Source: Cricetomys ansorgei (taxonomy: Eukaryota; Chordata; Mammalia; Rodentia; Nesomyidae). Taken from it: a DNA stretch of 64,000 nt. Shown here in pieces: positions 13,629 through 24,545 of this stretch. Position numbers and translations under genes: made by a program. Location of the stretch: assembly GCA_026225945.1 (NCBI GenBank), contig JAMJFZ010000711.1, positions 5,085,501 to 5,149,500 on the forward strand. Reading direction: 5' to 3'. Under the pieces are notes generated by a model, which saw nothing but the letters and a program-made list of their open reading frames with translations, did no database searches and was not told the origin of the DNA. Numbering within the stretch: the first letter of the stretch is position 1; the number at the start of each line of letters is the position of its first letter.

Positions 13629-13694
13629 TGTTGATTAACTCTTCCTTTTTTACTGGAATCAGAGTTAGATAACCATTCTGTTGATTAACTCTTC
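13629..13694 (+). repeat. Spaced direct repeat of 'tgttgattaactcttc'
   Basis: The same 16-mer starts at 13629 and again at 13679, exactly 50 bases apart. The sequence between shows no other obvious duplication. It lies in the presumed RAB30 3' UTR. Confidence 0.8.
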
Positions 13695-14800
13695 AATTAC
13701 CCATACATTTCCCCCCTTTACTAATAATATATAATGGATAACTGAGTAAGACTAATTCTGGTTGTATGGCTCTTCTTTCCATCTGTAAGTAAAAATGGAA
13801 TCATAAATCCCAGTTATGTGATCTGCTTTCAGAATTTAATTCCATATAAGACATTACTTGATGAATGTATTACTAATACCCCAAATTTTTTATCCCCCGT
13901 TCTATGTGTGTGCTACATTTTGAAATAAAAATTGGGGTACTAACCTCTTAATAGAGCAAAAATTCATGTGCAGAGTAAGGAAAGAATCTGGTTAGAATAA
14001 TTCACTAGTTGGTGAATGGCACACAGCGTTTGTTTAAGATTACACAATTATGCCTGGATTAAATGATAATAATAAACTTGATAAAGCCCTCTGATAAACA
14101 GCTGCTAAGCATACTGCTTCTGGAATGTAATCATTAGGAATAAGTATTCTTGTGTTCTATACAATTACAGAATGTTAGTGGAACTTTCTTGTAGACTATT
14201 TGACAATGAATGTCAGTTGATTTACTAAATGAATTTTTTAAAAAAGTAATTTTATCCTTTTAGGGCTGGTTGGGATTTTAAGGTCCCTGATATAAAACAT
14301 TTCAAATGATTGGAATGCTGGCTTCTAACTTCTATTCACTGGAGCGTCCGTCTAGAATACCAGATTGTTAGAGCTCCTTTGATGGTGTGCAAACAGAATA
14401 CGCAAATCTGTTTTAACTAGTGCATGAGTAAAATTGCTGTTTTCAGAAAAGAAAAAAAAAATTCTGCTAACAATTTCAACTAATAAGGAACTAAGACAAA
14501 AATTTGAAAAATTATGCCCTGTATATTATTGCACACACTTTAATGCATGACCTTTAGCATAGGGATGAAATAAAATGCAAAATATCTAACTCTGGAGATC
14601 TTAGCAGTTAGTTAAAATACTTACAGAAACTGCTTTGTGAAGACTTAGAAAATCCTTGATTTTCTTCATTTTCTCATCTCTCCATTAAAACAAAGATATT
14701 TTACATATACAGTTTCAACAAATAGGTTGACTAGTGAATTTTATGAACTCAATTCCTAATATATGGCTATGGTTTTATTCATAGGATCTCAGTAAACTCC

Positions 14801-14802
<2 letters not shown>

Positions 14803-14834
<32 letters not shown>
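14803..14834 (+). repeat. (TA)n microsatellite
   Basis: An uninterrupted alternating AT run of about 30 bases. Confidence 0.95.
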
Positions 14835-15451
14835 TACTATATAAATCCTAATCATTTACTTTAATATAAGTATAGTTCTTGGTTTTAAATGTCAATATGC
14901 AGATATTAACAGTACAATATATATTTTGTGTCTTTATATTATTTTTACGTAACAAAAAGGCCGTTAGAAATATAACCCACTGATAACCCGAGTACAATTA
15001 GTTAAAAACAGTGTATAGGAAGATGATTTATAAAAAAATTCAATCCAAATTCAAAAGGGAGGCACAGAGGAACCAGGTACCCAAAGAAAACACTTATATG
15101 TAAAATTATATCTCTTAAAAATTCAGATATAATTCACACACAGTAACTCACCCCTTTGGAGTATAAAATACAATGTTTTTATATACTTACTATATTGTAC
15201 ATTGTCACTGCTGTCTAATTTCGGATTATGTCATTCCCAAAAGGCCCCGTATCCATTAGCAGTCAAACCTCTTCCTTCCCCAGCATCTGGCAACAATTCA
15301 TTTATTTTCTGTCTCTATGGGTTTGCCTTTCATATAAATATAATCCTACAATGTGTGGCCTCTTGTGCCTGGCTTTTGTTAAGTTTTTCTAGGCTCATCT
15401 GTGCTGTAGCATGAGTCAGTATGTTCTTTTTATGGCTAAGTAATATTCCAC

Positions 15452-15454
15452 TGT

Positions 15455-15504
<50 letters not shown>
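15452..15504 (+). repeat. Compound (GT)n(GA)n microsatellite
   Basis: About 14 GT units pass directly into about 12 GA units, in the presumed RAB30 3' UTR. Confidence 0.97.
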
Positions 15505-16206
15505 TATCTTATTTGTGAATTATCAAAATTTGGACATTTAGATTGTTTTTACTTTCTGGTTAGTATAAGCAATGCTGCTAGAACATTTATGTAAATTTTG
15601 TATGTGGTCATATGGTTTCCTTCACATCTCAAAAACTATTAGACTAACAAATCAAGTAATTAGTATTTATTTAAATAGAACCTCTTCAAAGTCCTGCTTG
15701 GAGAATGAAATTTACGATCTTGGTTAAATTGGTCAATTGGACTCCTGAGTAATGGCTAGCTGTCAAGTATATCCATAAGAATCTTTCTTTAGAATGTCAT
15801 TTTGATATGGTTTTAAATTTCAGTCTTTGTAGAAATTACATTGTCATTACTGAGAATTGCCAAGTGCTCTGTATTCTTTTAAAGACATCTACCAGTCATA
15901 CTGGAGAGGGCATTCATTAAACTTTGGAGGACCATTAAATCAATGGAGGAGCATATTAAAGGGATGGTTTCTTATGTATCAACTATCTCAACATTTGGAT
16001 CTTCCTTCTTGGAAAAAAAAGACCATGAAATTGCCAAGCCTACTGACTGTTGTAGTTTAAGTTTTTATTATTAAGAAGTAATTCATATTGAGAGTAAAAG
16101 TGTAAAGAATGTATTTTGTGTGCAAAGGATGAATGTATTTAATGAAATCTTTTGATTTGTAATACTTTTTAAAAAGCTGAATGGAAATTGATTTCCCATG
16201 TACATA

Positions 16207-16212
16207 AATAAA
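16207..16212 (+). terminator. RAB30: Candidate distal RAB30 poly(A) signal (AATAAA)
   Basis: AATAAA lies just before the point where low-repeat sequence gives way to ordinary intergenic DNA. It is followed by 'catatcctgttgcccccaat'. It is the most plausible distal 3' end of RAB30, by inference only. Confidence 0.45.
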
Positions 16213-16259
16213 CATATCCTGTTGCCCCCAATTGGAGGGTTATATGCCATGTCAATATT

Positions 16260-17400
16260 TCAAAACAAAATTAGCCTTCAAGTACACTCATGTACTTCAG
16301 TATAACATGGTATGTGCCCTGTGTCAGGGGCTCTAGATCCTCTGAGTTTAAGTGTTGATTCTCTAGCTGGCAGACCTTTGACAAGTCATTGAATATTTTG
16401 TGTATTTTCCTCCTCTACGATAGCTCATAAGAGATCACCTTTCAAGCTTCCTTAGGTTATAACACTAAACGAAACTACTCTATCATATTTAGGATATGCA
16501 ATCATCTATGTTAATTATTGGTAATGATGAGAAAGCTGCTTTATCCTATGATGTATTAGATGGAGTAATATACTTGTAACCAGGAGTATAAACTTTACTC
16601 CTGTCTCAGTGTGACATCAGGGTAATCGTGTTTTTCAAGCTTTAATTTTTTTTCAGTTTCAAAATATGGCTATCTCTTTAAGTGTCCTTCCAGCTAAATA
16701 CAAAGATCTGAAGAGATATCACTTAAGATGTTATCTTACACAATTAAAAATGGGAGTACTTACTAATCACTAGTGAGGTGGTATCCATTTTTTCATATAT
16801 TTACCATTTATTGAGCATGTAGTGTAAGGCAAACATGAATCTACCTTTTAGAGTCACTCTGCCGCTTGCCACTTTTACAGCAAGAGTCAAGAGGTATGTT
16901 CCATCTTAGTTCCATCTCCAATACTTGTCTCTCACCTTCTGTCTTGTAACATTCGCATGACAGATACCTGACTTGGACTGAATGCAACAGGCACATGACT
17001 GATTAGGAGCACCCAACACCTATCTGCTCCACTATTAAAAAAAACAAAACAACAAAGCAACAGGTATATAGCTGTATTTTGAGATGAGCTATAATGGAGG
17101 ATCACTGTAAATCAGCAGAATAGAAGCTGGTACCTTGTAAGATTCAGAGTCTTGGGACAACAGTATAGTAATATAGTAATGTATATTATATATATATTAT
17201 TATATTATATATATATGTATATGTATGTATTGTGTGTATATATATATATATAATAATAATATAGTCATGTAGTAATAAAAAGAGAAAATATCCAGGCATC
17301 TACTGCCCCTTTAGCAGGTTAATAGAGAAAAAAATAGATCCTATGAACTAATAGCAAGGCTGTTTGCAATACTGTCTACTGGAAAGTTTTACAACCCTTG
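16260..17400 (+). other. Intergenic AT-rich DNA with no recognised gene
   Basis: No exon or SINE was recognised. An impure (TA)n/(TG)n tract occupies about 17157-17270. The rest is unremarkable. Confidence 0.7.
17157..17270 (+). repeat. Impure (TA)n/(GT)n low-complexity tract
   Basis: Alternating 'tatata', 'tatgtatg' and 'taataata' motifs run for about 110 bases. Confidence 0.9.
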
Positions 17401-17409
17401 TAGGCTTGT

Positions 17410-17935
17410 GTAATTAGACGAGCCTGAAATCTACTTAGTAGCCTTGCTTTGATAAGGGTTTCATATCATTCCTCAGCAAACCTACTATGAGCTGTACTGT
17501 GGAGCCATCTTGAAAAGGAATGTCAGAAAGCCCTGTGTATACAATTTCTGGGGTGCGACAAATATTCCATGGCACTAGCTTAGTGGTCAGTTCCCTTGAG
17601 AACCAAACTTGGCCCGCAGAATGACTGTGACAAAAACCCACTGAGCACCTTCCACTGTAGGGATTGGTGGTGTGAGATGCAGGGGACAGCAAGGCTCAAG
17701 ATTAGAGAGACCCTCTCTGGCTTCTTGTCTGGCCGAATGATGACAGTCTCCCCTATGTGCTCTTGTCATCATGATGACATCCACAATGATGTCTTTATAA
17801 AAGCCCCAGTCAGGATTGGTACTATCCCCTTGAACCTCCAGAACTGTGAGCTAAATAAACATCTCTGCCTTATCCTGGGCTACACAGTCTCACTAGGTCC
17901 AGAGAGAAACTTTCTTTAGGAGTGGCGATGACATA
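17410..17935 (+). mobile_element. Probable LTR or MaLR-like element, old
   Basis: The right end reads 'ctccagaactgtgagctaaa' followed by a taaac poly(A)-signal region ('aataaaca'), as in MaLR-type LTRs and some hAT copies. A 'tttataaaagcccc' TATA-like stretch lies at 17793-17806 upstream. Open frames through it (for example 17596-17919) have no protein similarity I recognise. I cannot assign the family with certainty. Confidence 0.4.
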
Positions 17936-17965
17936 GCTCACATGTGGAGGTACTTCAGCTCAAAG

Positions 17966-18137
17966 ATTTTTTTTGTTTGTTTGGTTTTGTTTTTTGAGTT
18001 ACAGTTTCTCTGTTGTAACTCTGCCTGCCCTGGTACTCACTCTATAGACCAGGCTGGCCTTGAACTCACAGAGATCCACCTGCCTCTACCTCTCAAGTGC
18101 TGGGATTAAAGGCATGCACCTTTACCACCCAGCCAAT
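17966..18137 (-). repeat. B1 SINE, reverse orientation
   Basis: Contains 'ctctgttgtaactctgcctg', 'tatagaccaggctggccttg', 'agagatccacctgcctctac' and 'gtgctgggattaaaggcatg'. Nearly full length. Confidence 0.92.
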
Positions 18138-18159
18138 CTTAAAGATTCTTAAGGAGAAA

Positions 18160-18560
18160 GATCTTAGTTTTTGGTTTATGGTTTATGTTGGGGCAAAGGC
18201 AAGGTCATAGCTCTTGACAGCTCTACAGTAGCAGCAAAGAGCACTGCAATTCCTGCTGCTCTGCAGTTCCTACTTCTACAAGCCCCATATCCTCTATGAC
18301 CACGGACTGCTGTCAAGACTGGGTGTGGCCACCACAAGTACTTAAGCACCCTTACTACCACTGGTACAGGTAGTGCCAAAGACCCTTATAAGCAATAGAG
18401 CCTACATCAACAATGCCAAAGGAAGTCAGTACCACCGGATATACTTCGACTTTAGGAGTTTATCCCATATCACTCTGCCTGCTGGTGTATTTGTGTGGAC
18501 CACAGAGCACAAACAGTATACGTTGTGTCCACATTCACTAATCACACCTAGAGAAGCTAT
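18160..18560 (+). other. Unrecognised segment with short open frames
   Basis: Open frames exist on both strands (+ from 18373, - 18379-18176), and the + frame reads into the following B2. I tried to read it as a processed pseudogene but could not match it to any protein I know. It may be old repeat or retrocopy debris. Confidence 0.3.
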
Positions 18561-18812
18561 AGGGAAGGGCTGGAGAGATGTCTCAGCAGTTAAGAGCATT
18601 TACTCGTCTTGTAGAGGATCTGGGTTCAGTTCCTGGCGCTTAAAAGGAGGCTCAAAACAGTCTGTAAGTCCAGTTCCAGAGGATCCAACACCAAAATGGG
18701 CTACTTGGACACCAGGCATGTCCATGGTGCTCATATAAGAATGCAGGCAAAACACTCATATACATAAAGTAGAAGTAAATAAGCACTAAAATAAATCTTT
18801 TTTAAAAAAAGA
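18561..18812 (+). repeat. B2 SINE
   Basis: 'gggctggagagatgtctcagcag' marks the tRNA-like head, followed by 'ttaagagcatttactcgtct', 'ttcagttcctggcgc' and a 3' part with 'atgcaggcaaaacactcata', ending in an A-rich AATAAA tail. Confidence 0.92.
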
Positions 18813-18829
18813 AATTATAGGGAGACTCT

Positions 18830-19395
18830 ATTGTGGTGCCTAAGCATCTGGAATTAAAGCTAACAGTATAAAACTGTTACTCATCCATCCTTAGGAGAAT
18901 GCCACTCACTATGGCCACACTGTAAAAGCAGTTGAAAGATCCATAAGATGTACAAATCTAAATGCAGAAACCCAAATAGTATTTAAAATTTTCTAAAAAT
19001 CCTAACAAATTCCTAAAAAGTTTCAAAATAATCATAACAAATTCCACCCCTACCCCAACAAACAAAAGCAAACTGAGACGGATGAAAGGTCTGAAAAATA
19101 ATTCAGGATAATGTTTAATAAAAATGTGACCTAAAAATTCAGATAAAAGGTTAGATGGAATTAGGAATACATTTTGGTTATGCATTAGAGATTCTGCAAA
19201 GAAATGTTGGAAAAAGAAACAAACAGAAACTTTGGAAAGGAAGGCCTCAAAAAGGACAAATAAAAAATTCAGTTGAAAACCCCTCAAAGTATTAAATGAA
19301 ACACATAAAAGATCTACAAGGTGTCTTCCTGTCTTTTTAAATATTATAAAATATCCCATTCAGAAAAAAATAAGGCAACAAAAAATGTAGATAAG
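18830..19395 (+). mobile_element. Degenerate L1/HAL1-like sequence
   Basis: A-rich, broken-frame sequence with the composition of an old L1 5' region or ORF1. The longest open frame (19359-18958, minus) is antisense to the A-rich strand and contains long F/L runs, as expected from a reverse A-rich L1. Assigned from composition and position next to better L1 matches, so tentative. Confidence 0.35.
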
Positions 19396-19403
19396 AACAA
19401 AGT

Positions 19404-19570
19404 AAAGCCAGGCATAGTGGTGCAGGCCTTTAATCCCAGCTCTTGGGAGGCAGAGACAGATGGATCTCTGTTACTTCTAGGCCAGTCTGTCTCAAACAAG
19501 ACAAGACAAAATACAATGATAACAAAAATCCACCACTACCACCACCACCAAAAATCAATCAATCAATAAA
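19404..19570 (+). repeat. B1 SINE with complex A-rich tail
   Basis: 'gccaggcatagtggtgcagg', 'cctttaatcccagctcttgg' and 'gaggcagagacagatggatc' are followed by an internally shortened right half and a (CAC/ACC)n-(AATC)n tail to about 19570. Confidence 0.85.
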
Positions 19571-19644
19571 TTAATTAAAGACCATAATGAAACCTAATGC
19601 TTTGTATGCTCATTTGAAAAACTAATTTAAAATAGTAGAAAACA

Positions 19645-19796
19645 GCTGCTGGTCATAGTGGCATACCCTTTAATCTCAGCACTCAGGAGACAAAGGCAGA
19701 TGGATCGCTATGAGTTTGAGGTCGGTATGGTCTACATAAATGAGTTCCGTGTCAGCCAGGGCTACATGGTGAGACTCAGCTTCAAAATAAGAAAAA
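19645..19796 (+). repeat. B1 SINE
   Basis: 'gctggtcatagtggcatacc', 'ctttaatctcagcactcagg', 'gagtttgaggtcggtatgg' and 'agccagggctacatggtgag'. Confidence 0.85.
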
Positions 19797-19860
19797 AGTA
19801 GAAACAGATTCATGGTCTTTGGGAAACTATTAAAGATTAAACACTTATATCATTGGTATA

Positions 19861-19966
19861 TGAGAGAGAGAGAGAGAGAGAGGGAGAGAGGGAGAGAGAG
19901 AGAGAGAGGGAGAGAGGGAGAGAGGGAGAGAGAGAGAAGAGAGAGGGAGAGAGAGGGAGAGAGAGA
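19861..19966 (+). repeat. (GA)n/(GGGAGA)n purine microsatellite
   Basis: A run of about 105 purines on the + strand, a mix of GA and GGGAGA units. Confidence 0.97.
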
Positions 19967-19996
19967 TATTGATTAAGCACATAGAAAATCTATTAA

Positions 19997-20108
19997 TGAT
20001 GCTTGGTGTGGTGGTCTACCAGTAATCCCTGTACTTGAGAAACTGAGGAGGCTCTTGGGTTTGAGGCCAGCATGAGTTACATAGCAAACCTGTCTCAGGA
20101 AACAAAAC
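19997..20108 (+). repeat. B1-derived SINE, diverged and short
   Basis: 'gatgcttggtgtggtggtct', 'agtaatccctgtacttgag', 'gtttgaggccagcatgagtt' and 'cctgtctcaggaaac' give a B1 layout with many changes. Confidence 0.7.
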
Positions 20109-20277
20109 AAGAGCTGGAGAGATGGCCAACTGCATGGCGGCTCACAACCATCTATAATGGGATCAGATGCCCTCTTCTGGCATGCAGGTGTACATGCAGT
20201 TAGAGCACTCATAAATAAAACAAATAAATCTAAAAACCAACACAAAATAAAGTTTAACAGCAACCATATTTAATGAA
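20109..20277 (+). repeat. B2 SINE, internally deleted
   Basis: 'caagagctggagagatggcc' is the B2 head. The middle is deleted, and the copy resumes at 'catggcggctcacaaccatc'. The end shows 'atgcaggtgtacatgcag' and an A-rich tail with AATAAA. Confidence 0.85.
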
Positions 20278-20880
20278 ATAATAGCAGAAATACCTATTCT
20301 TGAGAATGACATGGACACCCCAAGTCAGGAGGCTTATGTAACCTCAAATGCAAACAGCCAGAAATGATCTTCTCCACTGTACACTGTTATGAAAACTTCT
20401 CAAATCACAGGTCAAAAATTTAAATCTCCACACTTAAGTCACACTTAAGGGCAACTCCATCAGAGGGTAGCAGATTTCTCAGCAGAAACTCTGACAAGGA
20501 GGGAGTAGAATGACAAGTTACAAGTCCTGAAGAGATTATTAGCCAACTAAAATTATCATAACCAGCAAGGCTACCCTTTAAAAATTAAGATGAAAGACCT
20601 TCCGAGACAAGGGAATCTGAGGAAATTCATGACCATTCAACATACCAAAACTCATGGGACACACCAAAAACATTACTAAGAAGGTACTTTATAACAATGG
20701 GAACCTATATTTAAAAAAAAAAAAAAAAAAGTTTCCGATTCAGCCTGGGTAACAGAGTGGACACATAAGACCTCTTAAAATGGAAAAAACAAATAACCCA
20801 AGATACAGAAAACTTGAATAGAAAATAATAATTAATGAGATTGAATTGGTAGTAAAATCTCCCATTAAAGAAAAGTCCAA
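20278..20880 (+). mobile_element. Degenerate L1/HAL1-like sequence
   Basis: Includes 'aaaattatcataaccagcaa' followed by 'ggctaccctttaaaaatta', a pattern common in old L1/HAL1 copies, then A-rich sequence with a poly(A) run near 20711-20730. No intact frame. Confidence 0.45.
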
Positions 20881-20882
20881 AA

Positions 20883-21118
20883 GGCTGGAGAGATGGCTCA
20901 GCAGTAAAGAGCAGTTGCTGCTTGCTGCTTTTTTACAGGACCTGAGAATGTAGTTTCATTCCCAGCACCGACATCAGGAGGCTCACAATTGTCTGTTACT
21001 CTAGCTCCAGGGGAGTCAATCTCCCTGGACTCCCTGGCACCTATATTCATGTGCATAGACTCACAGGCAGTTAGATATATGCACATACATATACGTAAAT
21101 AAAAATAATATAAAAAAT
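20883..21118 (+). repeat. B2 SINE
   Basis: 'ggctggagagatggctcagc', 'agtaaagagcagttgctgct', 'cctgagaatgtagtttcatt', 'gctcacaattgtctgttact' and an A-rich AATAA-containing end. Close to full length. Confidence 0.93.
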
Positions 21119-21129
21119 GTTAAAAAACA

Positions 21130-21685
21130 AACAAACCCCCAAAACCAGGACCAGATTGTTTCACTAATGTTTACCAAACTCTCACCCTATACCATAAAAT
21201 GTTCAAGGTCAGTATTATCCTTATGCCAGTACTTGAAAAATACTGTACACTCGATCATAGCCAACAAGTGGAGAAGTGATAACAAGGACACAAGAAAGAA
21301 AACTTTAGATTGATATCCAAAAAGGACACAAATGCAGAAAGCCACAGAAAAGTACTAATAAATCAAATTCAACAGCACATTTAAAGGATACACAGTGTGA
21401 CCAAACTGGTTCCACTGCATGGATGCAAGGATGGTTTAATATCCATTCAGATATATATATATATAATTTCACCACATAAAGAGAATAGAGGGTAAGAACA
21501 ATATCATAGTCTTGGTACATGAATAAAAAACAAAATTCAACTTCATTTCATGGTAAATTCTTGAACAAATTAGGTATATAAGACTCATTCCTCAACACAA
21601 CAAACAAACCCCCACTCCAATATGAAACAGAAAGCATGTCCTCTAAGAAAGAAGACGATGGTGTCTGTTTTTAACACTTATCCTA
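21130..21685 (+). mobile_element. L1 ORF2-like fragment
   Basis: A-rich sequence with L1 ORF2-like phrases ('ttatgccagtacttgaaaaa', 'ccactgcatggatgcaagga', 'ttcaacagcacatttaaag') in the sense orientation. Frames are broken. It is continuous in orientation with the L1 at 22160-23290 across an inserted DNA-transposon copy. Confidence 0.6.
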
Positions 21686-22145
21686 GTATGCTTTCTCTTG
21701 CTGTGATAAACATCCTGACCAAAACAAACAAACAACAAACAAACAAACCCTCCCAAAACTCCAAATAAACAATCCAAAAACAAAAACCAACACCTTGGGG
21801 GAGGAAAGGGTTTATTTCAGCTTACAGTTGTAGTCCATTATAAAGGGAGATCAGGACTTCAAGGCAGGCACTTGGAAGCAGGAATTAAAGCAGAGGTGAA
21901 GGAATATTGCTCAGTGGCTTATTTCCCCATAGCCTACTCAGTCTGCTTTCTTACACAGCCCAGGACTACCTACCCAAGAGTCATAGTGAGCTGGCTGCAC
22001 TCTCCTGCATCAGTCAGTAATAAAAAAAAAAAATGCTCCCACAGACTTGCCTAATGTCTTAGTTAGTGGAAGCATTTTCTCAACTGAGGTTCTCTTTTCC
22101 TAGATCACTCAAGCTGTGTCAAGTTGATAATAAAAAATTATTAGG
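21686..22145 (+). mobile_element. Rodent hAT/Charlie-like non-autonomous element (RCHARR1-type)
   Basis: The layout is that of a very common rodent repeat: 'ctttctcttgctgtgataaa' at the left, 'aggaaagggtttatttcagc', 'cctactcagtctgctttctt', 'gcattttctcaactgaggtt' and 'agctgtgtcaagttgataat' at the right. An (ACAAA)n expansion sits inside it at about 21722-21748. It splits an older L1. The family name is from memory and was not checked. Confidence 0.6.
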
Positions 22146-22159
22146 ACAACATTCTTATA

Positions 22160-23290
22160 CAGTGTTGGACTAGAAATTTTTTTAGCCAGAGCAATTCAAC
22201 AAGAGGAAAAACAAAAGACATACAAATAGGACAAGAATAAATAAAACTATCCTTGTACTTAGATGACATGAATCTATCAATAGAAAATTCTAAAGACTCT
22301 ATGAAAAGACTATCAGAGGAGATGAATGCTGTATTAAAACAAGATGCAAAATCAGAAACAGGAGTTTTCCTATATGTCCATCAATTTGAAATCGTGAAAG
22401 CAACCCTATTCACAAAAACCCCCTCAACACACACCAAAACAAAAAAAAAAAAAAACTCTAGAAATGAAGGTAAGTGAGGAGTAAAAGATTGTTCCCTGAT
22501 AAATCCTCATTAAAGGATGCAGAGACCTTCCAGATCCATAGTTGGAAAGAATATTGTCAAAGTGTGCATGCTACCGAAAGGGATCTAAAGATCAACACAA
22601 TATCCATTAAATACCAATGACACTCTTCACCAAACTAAATAAAAAATCCAAAAATTCATAAAGCACGAGACTCTAAACACTTGAAATAACCCCGATAAAA
22701 ATGACCAAAGTTGAAGGTATCATAATAGCTGATCTCAAAATATTCTACAGAGTCATAACAATTGAAATGCTGCAGTAATCACGTAAAACTGGACCAACTG
22801 AATAGAAGAGTGATTTCGGGAATGAACTAACTCATCTGTAGCCAACTGATTCTGAACAAAGTTGCAAAAATATGCACCAGAGAAAGGACAGTCCTTCAAT
22901 CAATGGTGTTTAGGACTGCACACCCATGTCTAGAAGACTGAAACTTGTCCCTACTTCTCACTCTGCACAAAATCAACTTAAAAGGAATTAAAGCTCTAAC
23001 TGTAAGACCCAAGACTGAAAATATTAGTACTGAAAGAAAAGATATAGAAAATACTCAAAGACATTGGTATGATTGTATGGACAGAATTTCCACTCTGGAG
23101 ATTGGTACTTTACAAAAAAAAAAAAAAAAAAAAAAGAAAAGAAAAAAAGAAATGGCAATTGAATTACATCAAATTAAAATGCTTTATATAGCAAAGGAAA
23201 CAATCAGGACAGTGTTAATATAAAGATTACATGAAAAAGTAAAAAACAGTAAATTTTTAAAAGAGCAAATGATTTGAATGGATACATCTG
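22160..23290 (+). mobile_element. L1 ORF2 3' part, sense orientation, inactive
   Basis: Around 22250 the conserved reverse-transcriptase region is visible ('ccttgtacttagatgacatg', giving YLDDMNLS, the L1 counterpart of YADDM). L1-like phrases follow: 'gcatgctaccgaaagggatc', 'ataccaatgacactcttcac' and 'catctgtagccaactgattc'. A poly(A) tract lies at 23115-23134. Stops and shifts throughout show an old dead copy. Confidence 0.75.
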
Positions 23291-23299
23291 AACAGAAGA

Positions 23300-23634
23300 A
23301 ATGCTAATGGCTAGTGAGGTGATTTGAATGAGCATATCCCCCAGAAGTTCATATGCTTGAATGCTTGATTCTCAGTTGGTGGACTGTTTAAGGAGGGTTA
23401 GGAGGTATTTCATTAGAGGTGGGCTTTGAGGTTTCAAAAGCTCATGCCAAGCCCAGGCTCACTCTCTCTACCTCCATCTTTTCCATCATATGTAAACTCT
23501 CAGTTACTGTTTCAGCACCATGCCTGCGCACCTGCCTCCATGATGATCATGGACTGCCTCTAAAACTGTAAACAAGCCCCCAATTAAATTCTTCCTTTTA
23601 TAAATTGCCTTAGTTATAGTGTCTCTTCATAGGC

Positions 23635-23636
<2 letters not shown>
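23300..23636 (+). mobile_element. Rodent hAT/Charlie-like element (URR1-type), inserted in L1
   Basis: 'ggtgatttgaatgagcatat', 'catatgcttgaatgcttgat', 'gaggtgggctttgaggtttc', 'atgatgatcatggactgcct', 'caagcccccaattaaattct' and 'gtgtctcttcataggc' follow the order of the widespread rodent URR1 repeat. It interrupts L1 sequence that resumes near 23740. The family name is from memory. Confidence 0.6.
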
Positions 23637-23671
<35 letters not shown>

Positions 23672-23690
23672 ATCTATCTATTTATCTATT
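23634..23690 (+). repeat. (TATC)n tetranucleotide microsatellite
   Basis: About 13 'tatc' units with one shortened unit near 23670, followed by a short (AGCT)n run at 23692-23711. Confidence 0.97.
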
Positions 23691-23739
23691 GAGCTAGCTA
23701 GCTAACTAGCTGGTGGGAGGTGTAGATGAAAATATATTC

Positions 23740-24205
23740 AGTATACAAAAGTTTACTCTCACGTACATTGCAACATTATTCATAATATCTAAACACAGAA
23801 CGAACCATTTACCAGTCAGGATGAATAAGAAAATATTGTATATATACGCAAAGGAGTTTCATTAAGCCAAAGAAAGAGGATAATATTATTTGTAGCCAAC
23901 TGATAGTAGAATATACAATATCAAGAGAAATAAGCCAAATGTAAAAATACAAAATATTTCATGTTCTTTCTCATGCATGTAAATTTAAAAAATATTATAA
24001 GTTGCTATGAAAGTAAGTTAGTGATCATTACTAAGGATTTCAATGGTGCTGGAGATGGGGAGGAATAAGAATGGAAGAAGAGCTGTTGTATCTGTCTAAC
24101 ACATCATCTATACACATGGGGATATCTCATGTAACTTTATGTGTACAATTGACATGTTTTAAAGAGTATAATTAAGTGGTATGGTAGAATTAATAGGATG
24201 ACAGG
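23740..24205 (+). mobile_element. L1 3' end (ORF2 tail and 3' UTR), sense orientation
   Basis: 'cattgcaacattattcataa' and 'agccaaagaaagaggataat' match the C-terminal part of L1 ORF2 after the transposon insertion. 'agaaataagccaaatgtaaa' and 'tcatgttctttctcatgc' mark the 3' UTR of an old L1. Confidence 0.7.
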
Positions 24206-24409
24206 GATTAGATCTATAAACTTCAGGCCCTGGTATATTGTTCTTCAGTTAATTGAACACAGCTATAACTGTATTAAATATCATCATGAAGCATTTATAT
24301 ATTATTGGGGTTGACAAAATCAAATTATGTATTTGTTATTATGCAATAATACTAGAGCTGAAGTTGGTATGAGACTCTTAATTTTGTTATTTAGCACATT
24401 TACTTATTT

Positions 24410-24545
24410 ATTTATAGACAGGGTTTCTCTGTTTCAACTCTGGCTGTCCTGGAACTCACTCTGTAGACTAGGGTAGTCTCTAACTCACAAAGATCTGCCT
24501 CCTGAGTGCTGGGATTAAAGGTGTGTACCACCACTCCCCAGCTAG
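24410..24545 (-). repeat. B1 SINE, reverse orientation
   Basis: 'gacagggtttctctgtttca', 'actctggctgtcctggaac', 'cctcctgagtgctgggatta' and 'aaaggtgtgtaccaccactc'. A short internal deletion removes part of the 'cctgcctctgcctcc' block. Confidence 0.92.

Larger units (their letters stand above)
7629..16240 (+). other. RAB30: Probable long RAB30 3' untranslated region
   Basis: About 8.6 kb after the RAB30 stop contains no convincing coding exon and is strikingly poor in repeats: one old reverse SINE near 11.54-11.70 kb, a possible SINE scrap near 13.2 kb and two microsatellites. The flanking DNA on both sides is full of SINEs and L1. Several AATAAA signals occur (8307, 10029, 10048, 16207), the last followed by a change to repeat-rich DNA. 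Low repeat load plus serial poly(A) signals is typical of a long conserved 3' UTR with alternative ends. I recall human RAB30 mRNA having a long 3' UTR. The exact 3' end cannot be fixed from sequence alone. Confidence 0.55.

Noticed and set aside
13629..13694. Short spaced repeats considered as a CRISPR-like array
   Set aside because: There are only two copies, in a mammalian 3' UTR context. CRISPR arrays are not expected here.
17596..17919. 107-residue open frame between 17.6 and 17.9 kb
   Set aside because: It lies in an LTR or MaLR-like element and ends in its poly(A)-signal region. No retroviral protein motif is visible.
18958..19359. 133-residue minus-strand frame rich in Phe and Leu
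   Set aside because: It is antisense to A-rich L1-like DNA. The F/L content comes from T-rich codons, not from a membrane protein gene.
22160..23290. Reverse-transcriptase-like sequence considered as a live retroelement gene
   Set aside because: Many stops and frame changes, missing ORF1 and 5' end, and insertions by other repeats show a dead L1.
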